From an uncultured bacterium (lineage in GTDB: Bacteria > Patescibacteriota > Minisyncoccia > Phycocordibacterales > UBA1006): DNA of 6,295 nt. How positions within the stretch are numbered: position 1 is the stretch's first letter; each line of letters starts with the position of its first letter. Positions 1 to 5,453 of this stretch are shown in pieces. The stretch is from the NCBI GenBank assembly GCA_937898165.1, contig CALDKO010000078.1:1-6295 (forward strand). The letters run 5' to 3'. The notes beneath the pieces were generated by a model. The model had not been told where the DNA came from. It did no database searches and saw only the letters and a list, made by a program, of their open reading frames with translations. The position numbers and the translations under genes are program-made.

Positions 1-1
1 A

Positions 2-403
2 TATGTTAAAAAGGTAAATTATTTTAATTCCAAAGCTCGTTATTTAAAAGAAACTGCACAAATAATTCAGAAGGATTTTAATGGACAAGTTCCGAATAAT
101 GCAGAAGATCTTATGAAGCTTTCAGGTGTAGGTAGAAAAACCGCTGTTGCAGTACTTGCAAATGGATTTAACCAATACATAGGGATAGCGGTTGATACGC
201 ATGTAATTAGATTTGTAAAACGCTTTAAATTATCAAAACATACAGATGCCACAAAAATTGAGAAAGATTTATTAAAAATAATTCTTAAAAAACATTGGAA
301 TGCAGCCAGTTACGCGATCAAAGAATATGGTAGGAAAGAGGGTCGTGCACGTGGTTATAAACCAGAAGAGGATCCAATCTGGAAAGTTTATAAGAATATA
401 TAA
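2..403 (+). CDS. nth: Endonuclease III (DNA glycosylase/AP lyase), 5'-truncated by window edge, lacking the Fe-S cluster motif
   Basis: The reading frame is open from base 2, so the gene begins outside the window; 133 C-terminal residues are present. The family removes oxidised pyrimidines from DNA and nicks the abasic site in base excision repair. Visible residues 8-12 (FNSKA) match the YNSKA segment of E. coli Nth. The helix-hairpin-helix LSGVGRKTA lies at about 40-48, with the catalytic lysine at K46, and AVDTHV at 63-68 holds the catalytic aspartate D65. Both active-site residues are therefore kept, as in bifunctional Nth enzymes. The C-terminal C-X6-C-X2-C-X5-C cluster that binds [4Fe-4S] in typical Nth is absent: after the conserved YGR (109-111) there is no cysteine and the tail is short and charged. 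The stop is followed at once by a hairpin terminator shared with the convergent gene. An internal ATG at 113 would drop part of the hairpin region and is not a credible start. Family assignment is firm; exact substrate is inferred. Confidence 0.9.
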   Translation, partial: YVKKVNYFNSKARYLKETAQIIQKDFNGQVPNNAEDLMKLSGVGRKTAVAVLANGFNQYIGIAVDTHVIRFVKRFKLSKHTDATKIEKDLLKIILKKHWNAASYAIKEYGRKEGRARGYKPEEDPIWKVYKNI

Positions 404-424
404 AAAACCGCGATGCGGTTTTTT
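402..424. terminator. Bidirectional intrinsic terminator between convergent genes
   Basis: A 10-bp perfect stem (AAAAAACCGC / GCGGTTTTTT) with a 3-nt GAT loop. The A-run on one side and T-run on the other allow it to work in both directions. It overlaps the stop codons of both the nth gene (plus) and the CapA-VanY gene (minus), so the two convergent genes share one terminator. Confidence 0.85.
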
Positions 425-2081
425 ATTGTAAACTTTTTAAATATTCAAAAGTTGTTAAGTTGCTTGATTTGATGGCTGTAGCGTTTTCAATACCTACATA
501 GCGCCAATGCCATGGCTCTGCTTTATATCCTGTAATTAATTCTTTATCATTTGGATAACTACGGACAAAACCATATTCCGCAGCATGGTTGTCGAGCCAT
601 GTGTATTCTGGAGACTTCTCAAAGGCATCTAAAACAAATGAAGCGTCGCTTCCAGATTTAAAATCTAATGCTGTACCCAATTGATGTTCAGAATGTTCAG
701 GTTTTGCAACCATTGGGAATAATTGGTTTTTATTGACTGCTCCATTATTAGAAAAGAGGGTCTGTTGAATTCCAGCTGATCGATATGCAGAAGTAATAAC
801 CAAAGATAATCCAGCTTTTTTTGAATCAGTGATCATTTTTTCTAATGCTGTAATAGTTGTATCAGTTAGACAGCGGAGAGATGCCCCACCAATAGGAATT
901 GTTTTTGGGATTGGTTGTAGATTACTTGGAATATAATTACCAAGACCTAAATCCTGCGATACTGGGAATAGCCATTTATTTTCCTGGTTTAAATCTTTAG
1001 GTTTTGGACAGGTTACTTTCTTTTCTGCAGTATTCAGTATTGCATCGGCCTCTCTATCAAATTCACGAGTTTCTACAATTTTAAATGTTTTGTCTTGTTC
1101 AGAAATTTGGAGGTCGACATTATTATAGGTTCCATCTGGGTTTAAGGTAATGCCTACAATCATTCCGTGCATAGTTTCTGGTGAAAATGACTGATCAAAT
1201 ATGAAATTACCTAAACTATAGAAAATCAATTTTCCTTTGTACTCTGCATAATCTTGAATAACATGTGGATGGTGTCCAATAATTAAATCTGCTCCAGCAT
1301 CAATAGATGATTCTGCAAGAGTTTTTTGTCGATTATTGAACGGTTTATATTCGTCTCCCCAGTGGTATGACACAATTAAAAAATCAACTTGTGTTTTTGC
1401 ATTTTTGATTATTTCTAGGCGTTTTGGATCAGAGGCAAGTAAAATACCAGGATTAGTTTCCGTTGCTGCAATCCAGTTTGGACCAACATCTGAAAAAGCG
1501 ATAAATCCTATTTTTAATCCATTTTTTTCAATAATTTTAACCGTTGATGCGTCCGCTTTATTATCTCCGGCACCTGCAAATAAAGTATTATTTTTACGCA
1601 ACCGTTTTAATGTATCGGTAAATCCTGCAACATTCCAATCACCAACATGATTATTTGCAAACGATACAATATCAAATCCCGTGTCTTTTAATACGGGTAA
1701 TATGTTTGGATTCATACGAAATGAATATTTACTACCAACATTATTTCCTGTATCTGACACCGCACCTTCCAGGTTCGCAAATGAAATATCTGCATCACGA
1801 ATAAATGAAACATGTTCAAATAATTTTGAAAAATCTCCGCCGTAGTTTTTATTTACTGATATTTCTACACCGCGGGTCATCATAATATCACCGACAAATG
1901 TTATAGTGGTTGTTTTTGGTGGTTCAGTTTTTTGTTCACCTGGTGTAGTAGTAATAGCTGAAACGCTTTTGCCAACAGTACTTAACCAGTTTTTTACAAA
2001 CGATGTTTGGAGAAACATTGCAATAGTGGCAAAGATTCCTAAAACAATTAAGCCAGTTGTAGTTCTTGTATCAAACTTCAT
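423..2081 (-). CDS. Membrane-anchored CapA-family / VanY-type D,D-carboxypeptidase fusion protein
   Basis: The 552-residue protein has an N-terminal hydrophobic segment at about 9-25, which should anchor or export it, leaving the rest outside the membrane. Residues about 58-315 are a CapA (PGA_cap, metallophosphatase-fold) domain: VGDIMMTR 63-70, NLEG 103-106, NNH 143-145, SYHWGDEY 238-245, GHHPHVIQ 269-276 and YSLGNFIFDQ 288-297. After a linker, residues about 400-530 form a peptidase M15B (VanY) domain: SAYRS 431-435, HSEHQLGTALDF 463-474 and EPWHWRYVG 522-530. H466, D473 and H525 are the expected zinc ligands and E522 the catalytic base, so this half looks active. VanY enzymes trim the terminal D-Ala of peptidoglycan stems; CapA domains are linked to poly-gamma-glutamate capsule but their reaction is less certain. 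The only cysteines, C358 and C404, frame the linker and could form a disulfide. The ATG at 2081 precedes the membrane segment; no Shine-Dalgarno is present. Confidence 0.92.
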   Translation of the reverse strand: MKFDTRTTTGLIVLGIFATIAMFLQTSFVKNWLSTVGKSVSAITTTPGEQKTEPPKTTTITFVGDIMMTRGVEISVNKNYGGDFSKLFEHVSFIRDADISFANLEGAVSDTGNNVGSKYSFRMNPNILPVLKDTGFDIVSFANNHVGDWNVAGFTDTLKRLRKNNTLFAGAGDNKADASTVKIIEKNGLKIGFIAFSDVGPNWIAATETNPGILLASDPKRLEIIKNAKTQVDFLIVSYHWGDEYKPFNNRQKTLAESSIDAGADLIIGHHPHVIQDYAEYKGKLIFYSLGNFIFDQSFSPETMHGMIVGITLNPDGTYNNVDLQISEQDKTFKIVETREFDREADAILNTAEKKVTCPKPKDLNQENKWLFPVSQDLGLGNYIPSNLQPIPKTIPIGGASLRCLTDTTITALEKMITDSKKAGLSLVITSAYRSAGIQQTLFSNNGAVNKNQLFPMVAKPEHSEHQLGTALDFKSGSDASFVLDAFEKSPEYTWLDNHAAEYGFVRSYPNDKELITGYKAEPWHWRYVGIENATAIKSSNLTTFEYLKSLQ

Positions 2082-2089
2082 ATGGTTCT

Positions 2090-2117
2090 ATTGTACACAA
2101 AAACAGGAAACAATGAA
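2090..2117 (-). promoter_or_regulatory. Putative promoter of the CapA-VanY gene, giving a near-leaderless mRNA
   Basis: On the minus strand a TACAAT -10 box (2090-2095; 5 of 6 to TATAAT) has a weak TTCATT -35 candidate 16 bases upstream (2112-2117). Counting seven bases from the -10 puts transcription start near 2083, only about two bases before the ATG at 2081. The -10 is convincing; the -35 is poor. Confidence 0.5.
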
Positions 2118-2164
2118 CTTGGCAAGAGGTTGTTTTTAAGGTGGGTTATAAAATTAATTATAAT

Positions 2165-2187
2165 AAAAAACCGCAGCGCGGTTTTTT
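2165..2187 (-). terminator. Intrinsic terminator of the RNase R gene
   Basis: A 10-bp perfect stem (AAAAAACCGC / GCGGTTTTTT) around an AGC loop lies two bases beyond the RNase R stop codon. On the minus strand it ends in a T-run, so it should stop rnr transcription before the CapA-VanY gene. Its stem arms are identical to those of the terminator at 402-424; only the loop differs. Confidence 0.85.
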
Positions 2188-2189
2188 AT

Positions 2190-4238
2190 TTATTGAACTA
2201 ATACATAATCAATCGTTCTTCGTTCCATGTTTGTTTCTTTTACTTTTATTTTTACAATATTACCAACGCGGAATTCGCGGTTTGAATTGCGTCCTTTGAT
2301 AACCTGATCTTTTTCGTTATAGGCAAAGAAATCAGTTCCCAGATCCATCAATCGGATCATTCCATCTGATTTTGATTCAGCCTCAGAAACGAACACTCCG
2401 AATTTTCCAAGTCCAGTAATAATACCGGTAAATTCTTGGCCAATTCGTGATGACATGTATTCCACTTGTTTATATTTAATTGAATCCCATTCAGCAGTTT
2501 GCGCATCTTTTTCTCGATCTGATGAAAAGGCACACATGCGATTAAATTCAGCATAATCATCTGGGGCAACCTTTGTTCCGTCGATGGTCATCTGTAGTAA
2601 TCGATGTACCATAACGTCAGGGTAGCGACGAATAGGTGAGGTAAAGTGCGTATAGTAATCAAACGCCAGTCCAAAATGTCCAATGTTAGTGGTTGAATAA
2701 ATCGCTTTTGCCAAACTACGTACAATTGATGATTGAATGGTATCCCGCGCTGTATCATTATCTACAGCATCCAGGATGGCCTGCAGTTCTTTTGGTGGAA
2801 TAATTCCATCCTTTATCGTTACAATATATCCTAGTGTTTTTAAAAATGTCTGTAGATCCAGTACTCGGTCCGGCGCTGGTTTATCATGGATTCGGTATAC
2901 TGCAATTCCTGCAGATTCTTTCCCCGATAATTTGATAGCTACAGCACGGTTGGCTGCTAGCATCCATTCCTCGATCATGCGCATGGTATCAATACGTTTT
3001 TTGATCATTACGCGGATTGGTACACCTGTTTCGTCCAGAATAAATCGTACCTCGTCTGCATCCATGGAAAGCGCACCTTTTTTATAACGTTCCTCTGTAT
3101 ATATTTTTGAAATACGCATTAATGATTCAAGTTCGGTATAGAACAAACCATTTTTTGCATCAATAATTTCTTGAGCCTCTTCATACGTAAATCGTTTGTC
3201 AGAACAAATTATTGTTCGTCCAAACCATTGATCTGTAATTTTTCCGGTCTCTTCATCAATAGTAAAAATGGTAGAAAATGCAAGTTTATCTTCATCTTGG
3301 CGAATAGAACATAGTTCATTTGAGAGAACTTCTGGGAGCATCGGAATTACACGATCAACCAAGTATACTGATGTGGTACGTAATTTTGCTTCTTCATCCA
3401 GTGCTGTTCCAGGTTTTACATAAAAAGAAACATCAGCAATATGAATTCCGATCTCGAGAGTTTTATCATCAATTCTTTTCCATGATAATGCATCGTCAAA
3501 ATCTTTTGCATCAACCGGGTCAATCGTAAATGTGGTTGTTCCACGCATATCGCGTCGTTTTGAAATTTCATCTGCAGGAATTCCTGATCCATGTAATACC
3601 TGGGCCTCTTTTTCAACTGCATCTGGAAACGCACGATCAAATCCTTTTTCCATCACAATGGACATGATTTCAGTATCACTTTTGCCTGCTTCACCAATGA
3701 TTTGTTTTAATGAACAGGTAGGGATGTCTCCTGACCATTCACCTAGGGAAACGAGAACTTTTTTATTTTTTGCTTCAGTAATATTTTCAGGAACTGGCGT
3801 TACACGCATTTCTGGTTCTTTTGGGTCGGTTGGTTGGAAATAATACCAATCAGCTTTTTGAACAATGATACCAGCATAGGCAGTTTTGCCGCGACGAACA
3901 ATGCGAGCAACTTCACCAGTACCTTCAGTTTTTGATAGGACTTTTATTTCAACCAAATCACCATTAATTGCGTGTGCTGCATTATGATGAGTTTCTACCA
4001 TTACCACGAATTTTGAATCACGATGAGTTACGAAACCGATTCCATTTTTCCCAACCTTAAAAATCCCTTCAAATGATTCAGGGATCATACCAGTTACTTT
4101 TGAATTATCAAGTAAGGGCTTTTGTGTGTCACGTCTGCGAGATTGGAAAATAGTCTGTTTCTTTGATCCATCTGTTGACCGCGGGGGATAATGCTTTTTC
4201 TGGTTATTAGAATCAGAGCTGTTTTTTTGAGGTGTCAT
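2190..4238 (-). CDS. rnr: RNase R / RNase II family 3'-5' exoribonuclease
   Basis: This 682-residue enzyme should degrade RNA processively from the 3' end in the cytoplasm, including structured RNA and decay intermediates. Residues 1-45 are a basic, polar, low-complexity tail. Cold-shock/OB-type segments follow at about 55-210 (EGIFKVGKNGIGFV, INGDLVEIKV, YAGIIVQ). The RNB catalytic domain spans about 225-550: TIDPVDAKDFDDA at 238-250 carries the metal-binding aspartates D240, D246, D248 and D249. Further family motifs are HIADVSFYVKPG 266-277, VYLVDRVIPMLPEVLSNELCS 291-311, YRIHDKPAPD 448-457 and HFTSPIRRYPDVMVHRLL 531-548. A C-terminal S1 domain starts at about 600 (GQEFTGIITGLGKFGVFV). It is shorter than E. 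coli RNase R (813 aa): the N-terminal helix-turn-helix and lysine-rich C-terminal tail are missing, with basic residues placed at the N-terminus instead. The ATG at 4238 has its own promoter and no Shine-Dalgarno. RNase R rather than RNase II is inferred from motif wording. Confidence 0.95.
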   Translation of the reverse strand: MTPQKNSSDSNNQKKHYPPRSTDGSKKQTIFQSRRRDTQKPLLDNSKVTGMIPESFEGIFKVGKNGIGFVTHRDSKFVVMVETHHNAAHAINGDLVEIKVLSKTEGTGEVARIVRRGKTAYAGIIVQKADWYYFQPTDPKEPEMRVTPVPENITEAKNKKVLVSLGEWSGDIPTCSLKQIIGEAGKSDTEIMSIVMEKGFDRAFPDAVEKEAQVLHGSGIPADEISKRRDMRGTTTFTIDPVDAKDFDDALSWKRIDDKTLEIGIHIADVSFYVKPGTALDEEAKLRTTSVYLVDRVIPMLPEVLSNELCSIRQDEDKLAFSTIFTIDEETGKITDQWFGRTIICSDKRFTYEEAQEIIDAKNGLFYTELESLMRISKIYTEERYKKGALSMDADEVRFILDETGVPIRVMIKKRIDTMRMIEEWMLAANRAVAIKLSGKESAGIAVYRIHDKPAPDRVLDLQTFLKTLGYIVTIKDGIIPPKELQAILDAVDNDTARDTIQSSIVRSLAKAIYSTTNIGHFGLAFDYYTHFTSPIRRYPDVMVHRLLQMTIDGTKVAPDDYAEFNRMCAFSSDREKDAQTAEWDSIKYKQVEYMSSRIGQEFTGIITGLGKFGVFVSEAESKSDGMIRLMDLGTDFFAYNEKDQVIKGRNSNREFRVGNIVKIKVKETNMERRTIDYVLVQ

Positions 4239-4262
4239 ATATAAATATAAAATACCATAAAT

Positions 4263-4290
4263 AATGTATTTTTGCGAGATGAATTGACAA
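4263..4290 (-). promoter_or_regulatory. Putative promoter of rnr, overlapping the divergent promoter
   Basis: On the minus strand a TTGTCA -35 box (4285-4290; 5 of 6) is followed after 16 bases by TACATT (4263-4268; 4 of 6); CATTAT two bases further on is an alternative -10. Start would be near 4256, about 18 bases before the rnr ATG, with an AT-only leader lacking a Shine-Dalgarno. The -35 overlaps the plus-strand TTGACA by five bases. Confidence 0.55.
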
Positions 4291-4311
4291 TATGTTTAAA
4301 CAGGGTAGGAT
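4284..4311 (+). promoter_or_regulatory. Putative promoter of the 83-aa membrane protein gene
   Basis: A perfect TTGACA -35 box (4284-4289), a 16-base spacer and TAGGAT (4306-4311; 4 of 6). Predicted start is near 4318, leaving about 20 bases before the ATG at 4338. It is back to back with the rnr promoter, so RNA polymerase could probably hold only one of the two at a time. Confidence 0.55.
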
Positions 4312-4337
4312 GAGATAAACAATCAAAAAAAGTATAT

Positions 4338-4589
4338 ATGGGAACGAGAAAAAACAATCAAAAAAGTTATTTATTAGATTATAATGGAGAGGTAGATCCA
4401 GGTGCTGTTCGGGCATATATACATATGCTGGCACACCCTGATTATTTTTCAGAGAATATTATTTTTGCATTGATAGTTATCTTTGTATTAGCGGTAGTAG
4501 GTTGTGGGATTGTATTTTTCCTTGGACTTACAACATTATACCTAATCATTGGATTTCTCTTTGCGTGCTGGGTAATTGTTCGAGTTTAA
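4338..4589 (+). CDS. Small two-helix membrane protein of unknown function (83 aa)
   Basis: I do not recognise this protein. Residues 1-40 are polar and soluble-looking (with DYNGEVDPGAVRAYIHMLAHPDYF at about 14-37 the most distinctive stretch). Residues about 41-62 and 64-81 are two hydrophobic segments separated by a short FLGLTT turn, and the protein ends three residues after the second. This predicts a hairpin in the membrane with an N-terminal cytosolic domain, though topology is uncertain. It has its own promoter and terminator and is divergent from rnr. No Shine-Dalgarno lies within 5-12 bases of the ATG; the bases just before it (TATAT) match those before the rnr ATG. Reality of the gene is supported by its promoter, its terminator just after the stop and the clean soluble-then-hydrophobic layout. 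Function cannot be read from the sequence. Confidence 0.75.
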   Translation: MGTRKNNQKSYLLDYNGEVDPGAVRAYIHMLAHPDYFSENIIFALIVIFVLAVVGCGIVFFLGLTTLYLIIGFLFACWVIVRV

Positions 4590-4598
4590 TTATTATCT

Positions 4599-4627
4599 AA
4601 ATCACACCTTTAATGGGTGTGATTTTT
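4599..4627 (+). terminator. Intrinsic terminator after the 83-aa membrane protein gene
   Basis: A 10-bp stem (AAATCACACC 4599-4608 with GGTGTGATTT 4616-4625), a 7-nt loop and a T-rich tail, beginning nine bases after the stop codon. The -35 box of the next promoter starts seven bases after this element. Confidence 0.85.
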
Positions 4628-4633
4628 ATTTTC

Positions 4634-4661
4634 TTGACATATTTTTTAGTCTGGTTATAAT
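4634..4661 (+). promoter_or_regulatory. Strong consensus promoter of the 64-aa membrane protein gene
   Basis: Perfect TTGACA (4634-4639) and perfect TATAAT (4656-4661) boxes separated by 16 bases. Predicted start is near 4668, giving a leader of about 40 bases that is A/T-rich and has no Shine-Dalgarno. It is one of the two best promoters in the window. Confidence 0.85.
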
Positions 4662-4708
4662 GTACATCCGTTCTTTTTAAAATTTAAAACCAAAAACAAA
4701 CCAAAATT

Positions 4709-4903
4709 ATGTTAGTAGACACATTACCAGAAAGACAACAGACAGCAACACAGGAACAATTATTTGTTCCTAGAATGAAAGCCTGGGCATTACGCCCTAA
4801 AAATCTTGAACGTATCATTGTGTACGGATCTTGTATTTTATTTTTTATCGTTATCGGTTTATTATCCATCTATTTGGCTGGATTTGGATCAGAATACCAA
4901 TAG
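4709..4903 (+). CDS. Small single-pass membrane protein of unknown function (64 aa)
   Basis: I do not recognise this protein. Residues 1-37 are soluble, Q/T-rich and then basic (WALRPKNLER at about 26-35), followed by one hydrophobic helix at about 36-57 and a short GFGSEYQ tail. By the positive-inside rule, the basic stretch just before the helix suggests a cytosolic N-terminus with a C-terminal membrane anchor; that is inference. A perfect consensus promoter upstream and a strong hairpin terminator just downstream support a real and probably well-expressed gene despite its small size. The ATG at 4709 has no Shine-Dalgarno. Its neighbour upstream is another small membrane protein, but each has its own promoter, so co-function is not implied. 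The overlapping frame starting at 4806 is a shadow, since it runs through the terminator and the rpsP promoter. Confidence 0.75.
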   Translation: MLVDTLPERQQTATQEQLFVPRMKAWALRPKNLERIIVYGSCILFFIVIGLLSIYLAGFGSEYQ

Positions 4904-4921
4904 GGAATGTCAGTGTAAAAC

Positions 4922-4948
4922 AACCCACACGGGAATCGTGTGGGTTTT
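4922..4948 (+). terminator. Intrinsic terminator after the 64-aa membrane protein gene
   Basis: A 10-bp perfect stem (AACCCACACG 4922-4931 with CGTGTGGGTT 4937-4946), a 5-nt GGAAT loop and a short T-tract. The -35 box of the rpsP promoter begins two bases after the tract. Confidence 0.85.
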
Positions 4949-4949
4949 C

Positions 4950-4978
4950 TTGACTTTATTTGGTAATTTTGCTACTAT
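4950..4978 (+). promoter_or_regulatory. rpsP promoter with extended -10, predicting a leaderless mRNA
   Basis: TTGACT -35 (4950-4955; 5 of 6), 17-base spacer, TACTAT -10 (4973-4978; 5 of 6), with TGC directly before it forming an extended -10. Predicted start is near 4985, about three bases before the rpsP ATG at 4988, so there is no room for a Shine-Dalgarno. Confidence 0.75.
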
Positions 4979-4987
4979 CTTGTCATT

Positions 4988-5293
4988 ATGTTAATGATGC
5001 GATTACAACGAATTGGACGAAAAAATGAACCACATTTCCGTGTGGTAGTTACTGATAAACGAAATGCTCCAAAATCTGGAAAATTTCTTGAAGTTATTGG
5101 ATCTTATAATCCAAAAGCAGGAGTAGTAGTATTTGATGCTGAAAAAACAAAAACTCATTTGAAAAATGGAGTTCAACCATCAACTACTGTTCATAACTTC
5201 CTTTTGAAGCAAAAACTAATTGAAGGGAAACCAATAAACGCTCTTCCTAAAAAAGCTTCAACTACAAAACGAAAGGACGCAAAGAAAAAATAA
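4988..5293 (+). CDS. rpsP: 30S ribosomal protein bS16
   Basis: bS16 is a primary 30S subunit protein that binds 16S rRNA and helps assembly. The 101 residues show the family pattern in order: MRLQRIGRKNEPHFRVVVTD at 4-23, SGKFLEVIGSYNPK at 30-43 and the hallmark GVQPSTTVHNFLLK at 61-74. Residues 85-101 form a very basic Lys/Thr/Arg tail, making it somewhat longer than the usual 80-90 residues. I chose the ATG at 4988 because the N-terminus M-L-x-x-R-L-Q-R fits the family; the later ATGs at 4994 and 4997 would cut the first strand. In many bacteria rpsP leads an operon with khpA, rimM and trmD; here khpA does follow, but a long hairpin separates them and no rimM or trmD is seen in the window. 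Confidence 0.97.
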   Translation: MLMMRLQRIGRKNEPHFRVVVTDKRNAPKSGKFLEVIGSYNPKAGVVVFDAEKTKTHLKNGVQPSTTVHNFLLKQKLIEGKPINALPKKASTTKRKDAKKK

Positions 5294-5294
5294 T

Positions 5295-5335
5295 TTTGTA
5301 ATAAAAAACACCTAATTGGTGTTTTTTATTACAAA
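5295..5335. terminator. Long perfect hairpin terminator between rpsP and khpA
   Basis: An 18-bp perfect stem (5295-5312 with 5318-5335) around a TAATT loop; the core CACC/GGTG is followed by six T. It starts just after the rpsP stop codon. It is the longest perfect inverted repeat I found in the window and has A-run and T-run on opposite sides, so it could act in both directions. Confidence 0.85.
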
Positions 5336-5453
5336 TGAAAATTTATACTTTGTCAGTATTGTTATTCGTTAGGAGTATGATAATTTTGTGAGGAAGGGAA
5401 ATATGATAATTCGAACATGCCCTGTATTTAGCAGATAATCAGATATGATATTT
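5336..5453 (+). other. Leader region of khpA with repeated TATGATAATT motif
   Basis: This gap holds the 10-base direct repeat TATGATAATT at 5376-5385 and 5402-5411 (26-base period) and a third partial copy, TATGATA, at 5444-5450. Each of the first two copies is preceded by a purine-rich stretch (AGGAG at 5371-5375; AGGAAGGGAA at 5391-5400). No convincing promoter was found: TTGTCA (5350-5355) and TATGAT (5376-5381) are 20 bases apart, longer than normal. GATAAT at 5434-5439 could be a -10 for a near-leaderless khpA mRNA, but it lacks a good -35. What drives khpA is therefore unclear. Confidence 0.4.
5403..5438 (+). CDS. Possible 11-codon upstream ORF / leader peptide before khpA
   Basis: ATG at 5403 opens a frame reading MIIRTCPVFSR and stopping at TAA 5436-5438. 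The sequence AGGAAGG at 5391-5397 is a good Shine-Dalgarno match, five bases from the ATG and the only such match at proper spacing in the window. The ORF stops 15 bases before the chosen khpA start (six before the alternative ATG at 5445), close enough for translational coupling. It has no recognisable function and chance cannot be excluded. Confidence 0.3.
   Translation: MIIRTCPVFSR

Noticed and set aside
67..252. Minus-strand 61-codon frame across nth
   Set aside because: It lies opposite the conserved helix-hairpin-helix and catalytic region of nth and has no family features.
1336..1650. Plus-strand 104-codon frame inside the CapA domain
   Set aside because: Antisense shadow of a well-conserved domain; no promoter or start signal.
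1906..2139. Plus-strand 77-codon frame crossing the CapA-VanY start
   Set aside because: It covers the membrane anchor and promoter of the minus gene in antisense; its hydrophobicity is explained by that anchor.
2737..3087. Plus-strand 116-codon frame inside rnr
   Set aside because: Antisense to conserved RNB sequence, Ser/Ile-rich shadow typical of reverse frames.
4213..4434. Minus-strand 73-codon frame over the divergent promoters
   Set aside because: It runs antisense through the 83-aa gene start and both promoters and overlaps the rnr start; hydrophobic content comes from AT-richness.
4806..4994. Plus-strand 62-codon frame overlapping the 64-aa gene and rpsP start
   Set aside because: It reads through a strong terminator and the rpsP promoter; a frame-shifted shadow.
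5295..5335. Long inverted repeat as a mobile-element end (MITE/IS)
   Set aside because: Single hairpin with terminator layout after a stop codon; no second copy, target duplication or transposase.
5377..5391. ATG at 5377 after AGGAG as another tiny ORF
   Set aside because: Only four codons before TGA and the SD is one base from the ATG, too close to function.
5405..5425. TTCGAAC resembling a tRNA T-loop
   Set aside because: The flanking bases do not pair into a T-stem and no acceptor, D or anticodon arms surround it.
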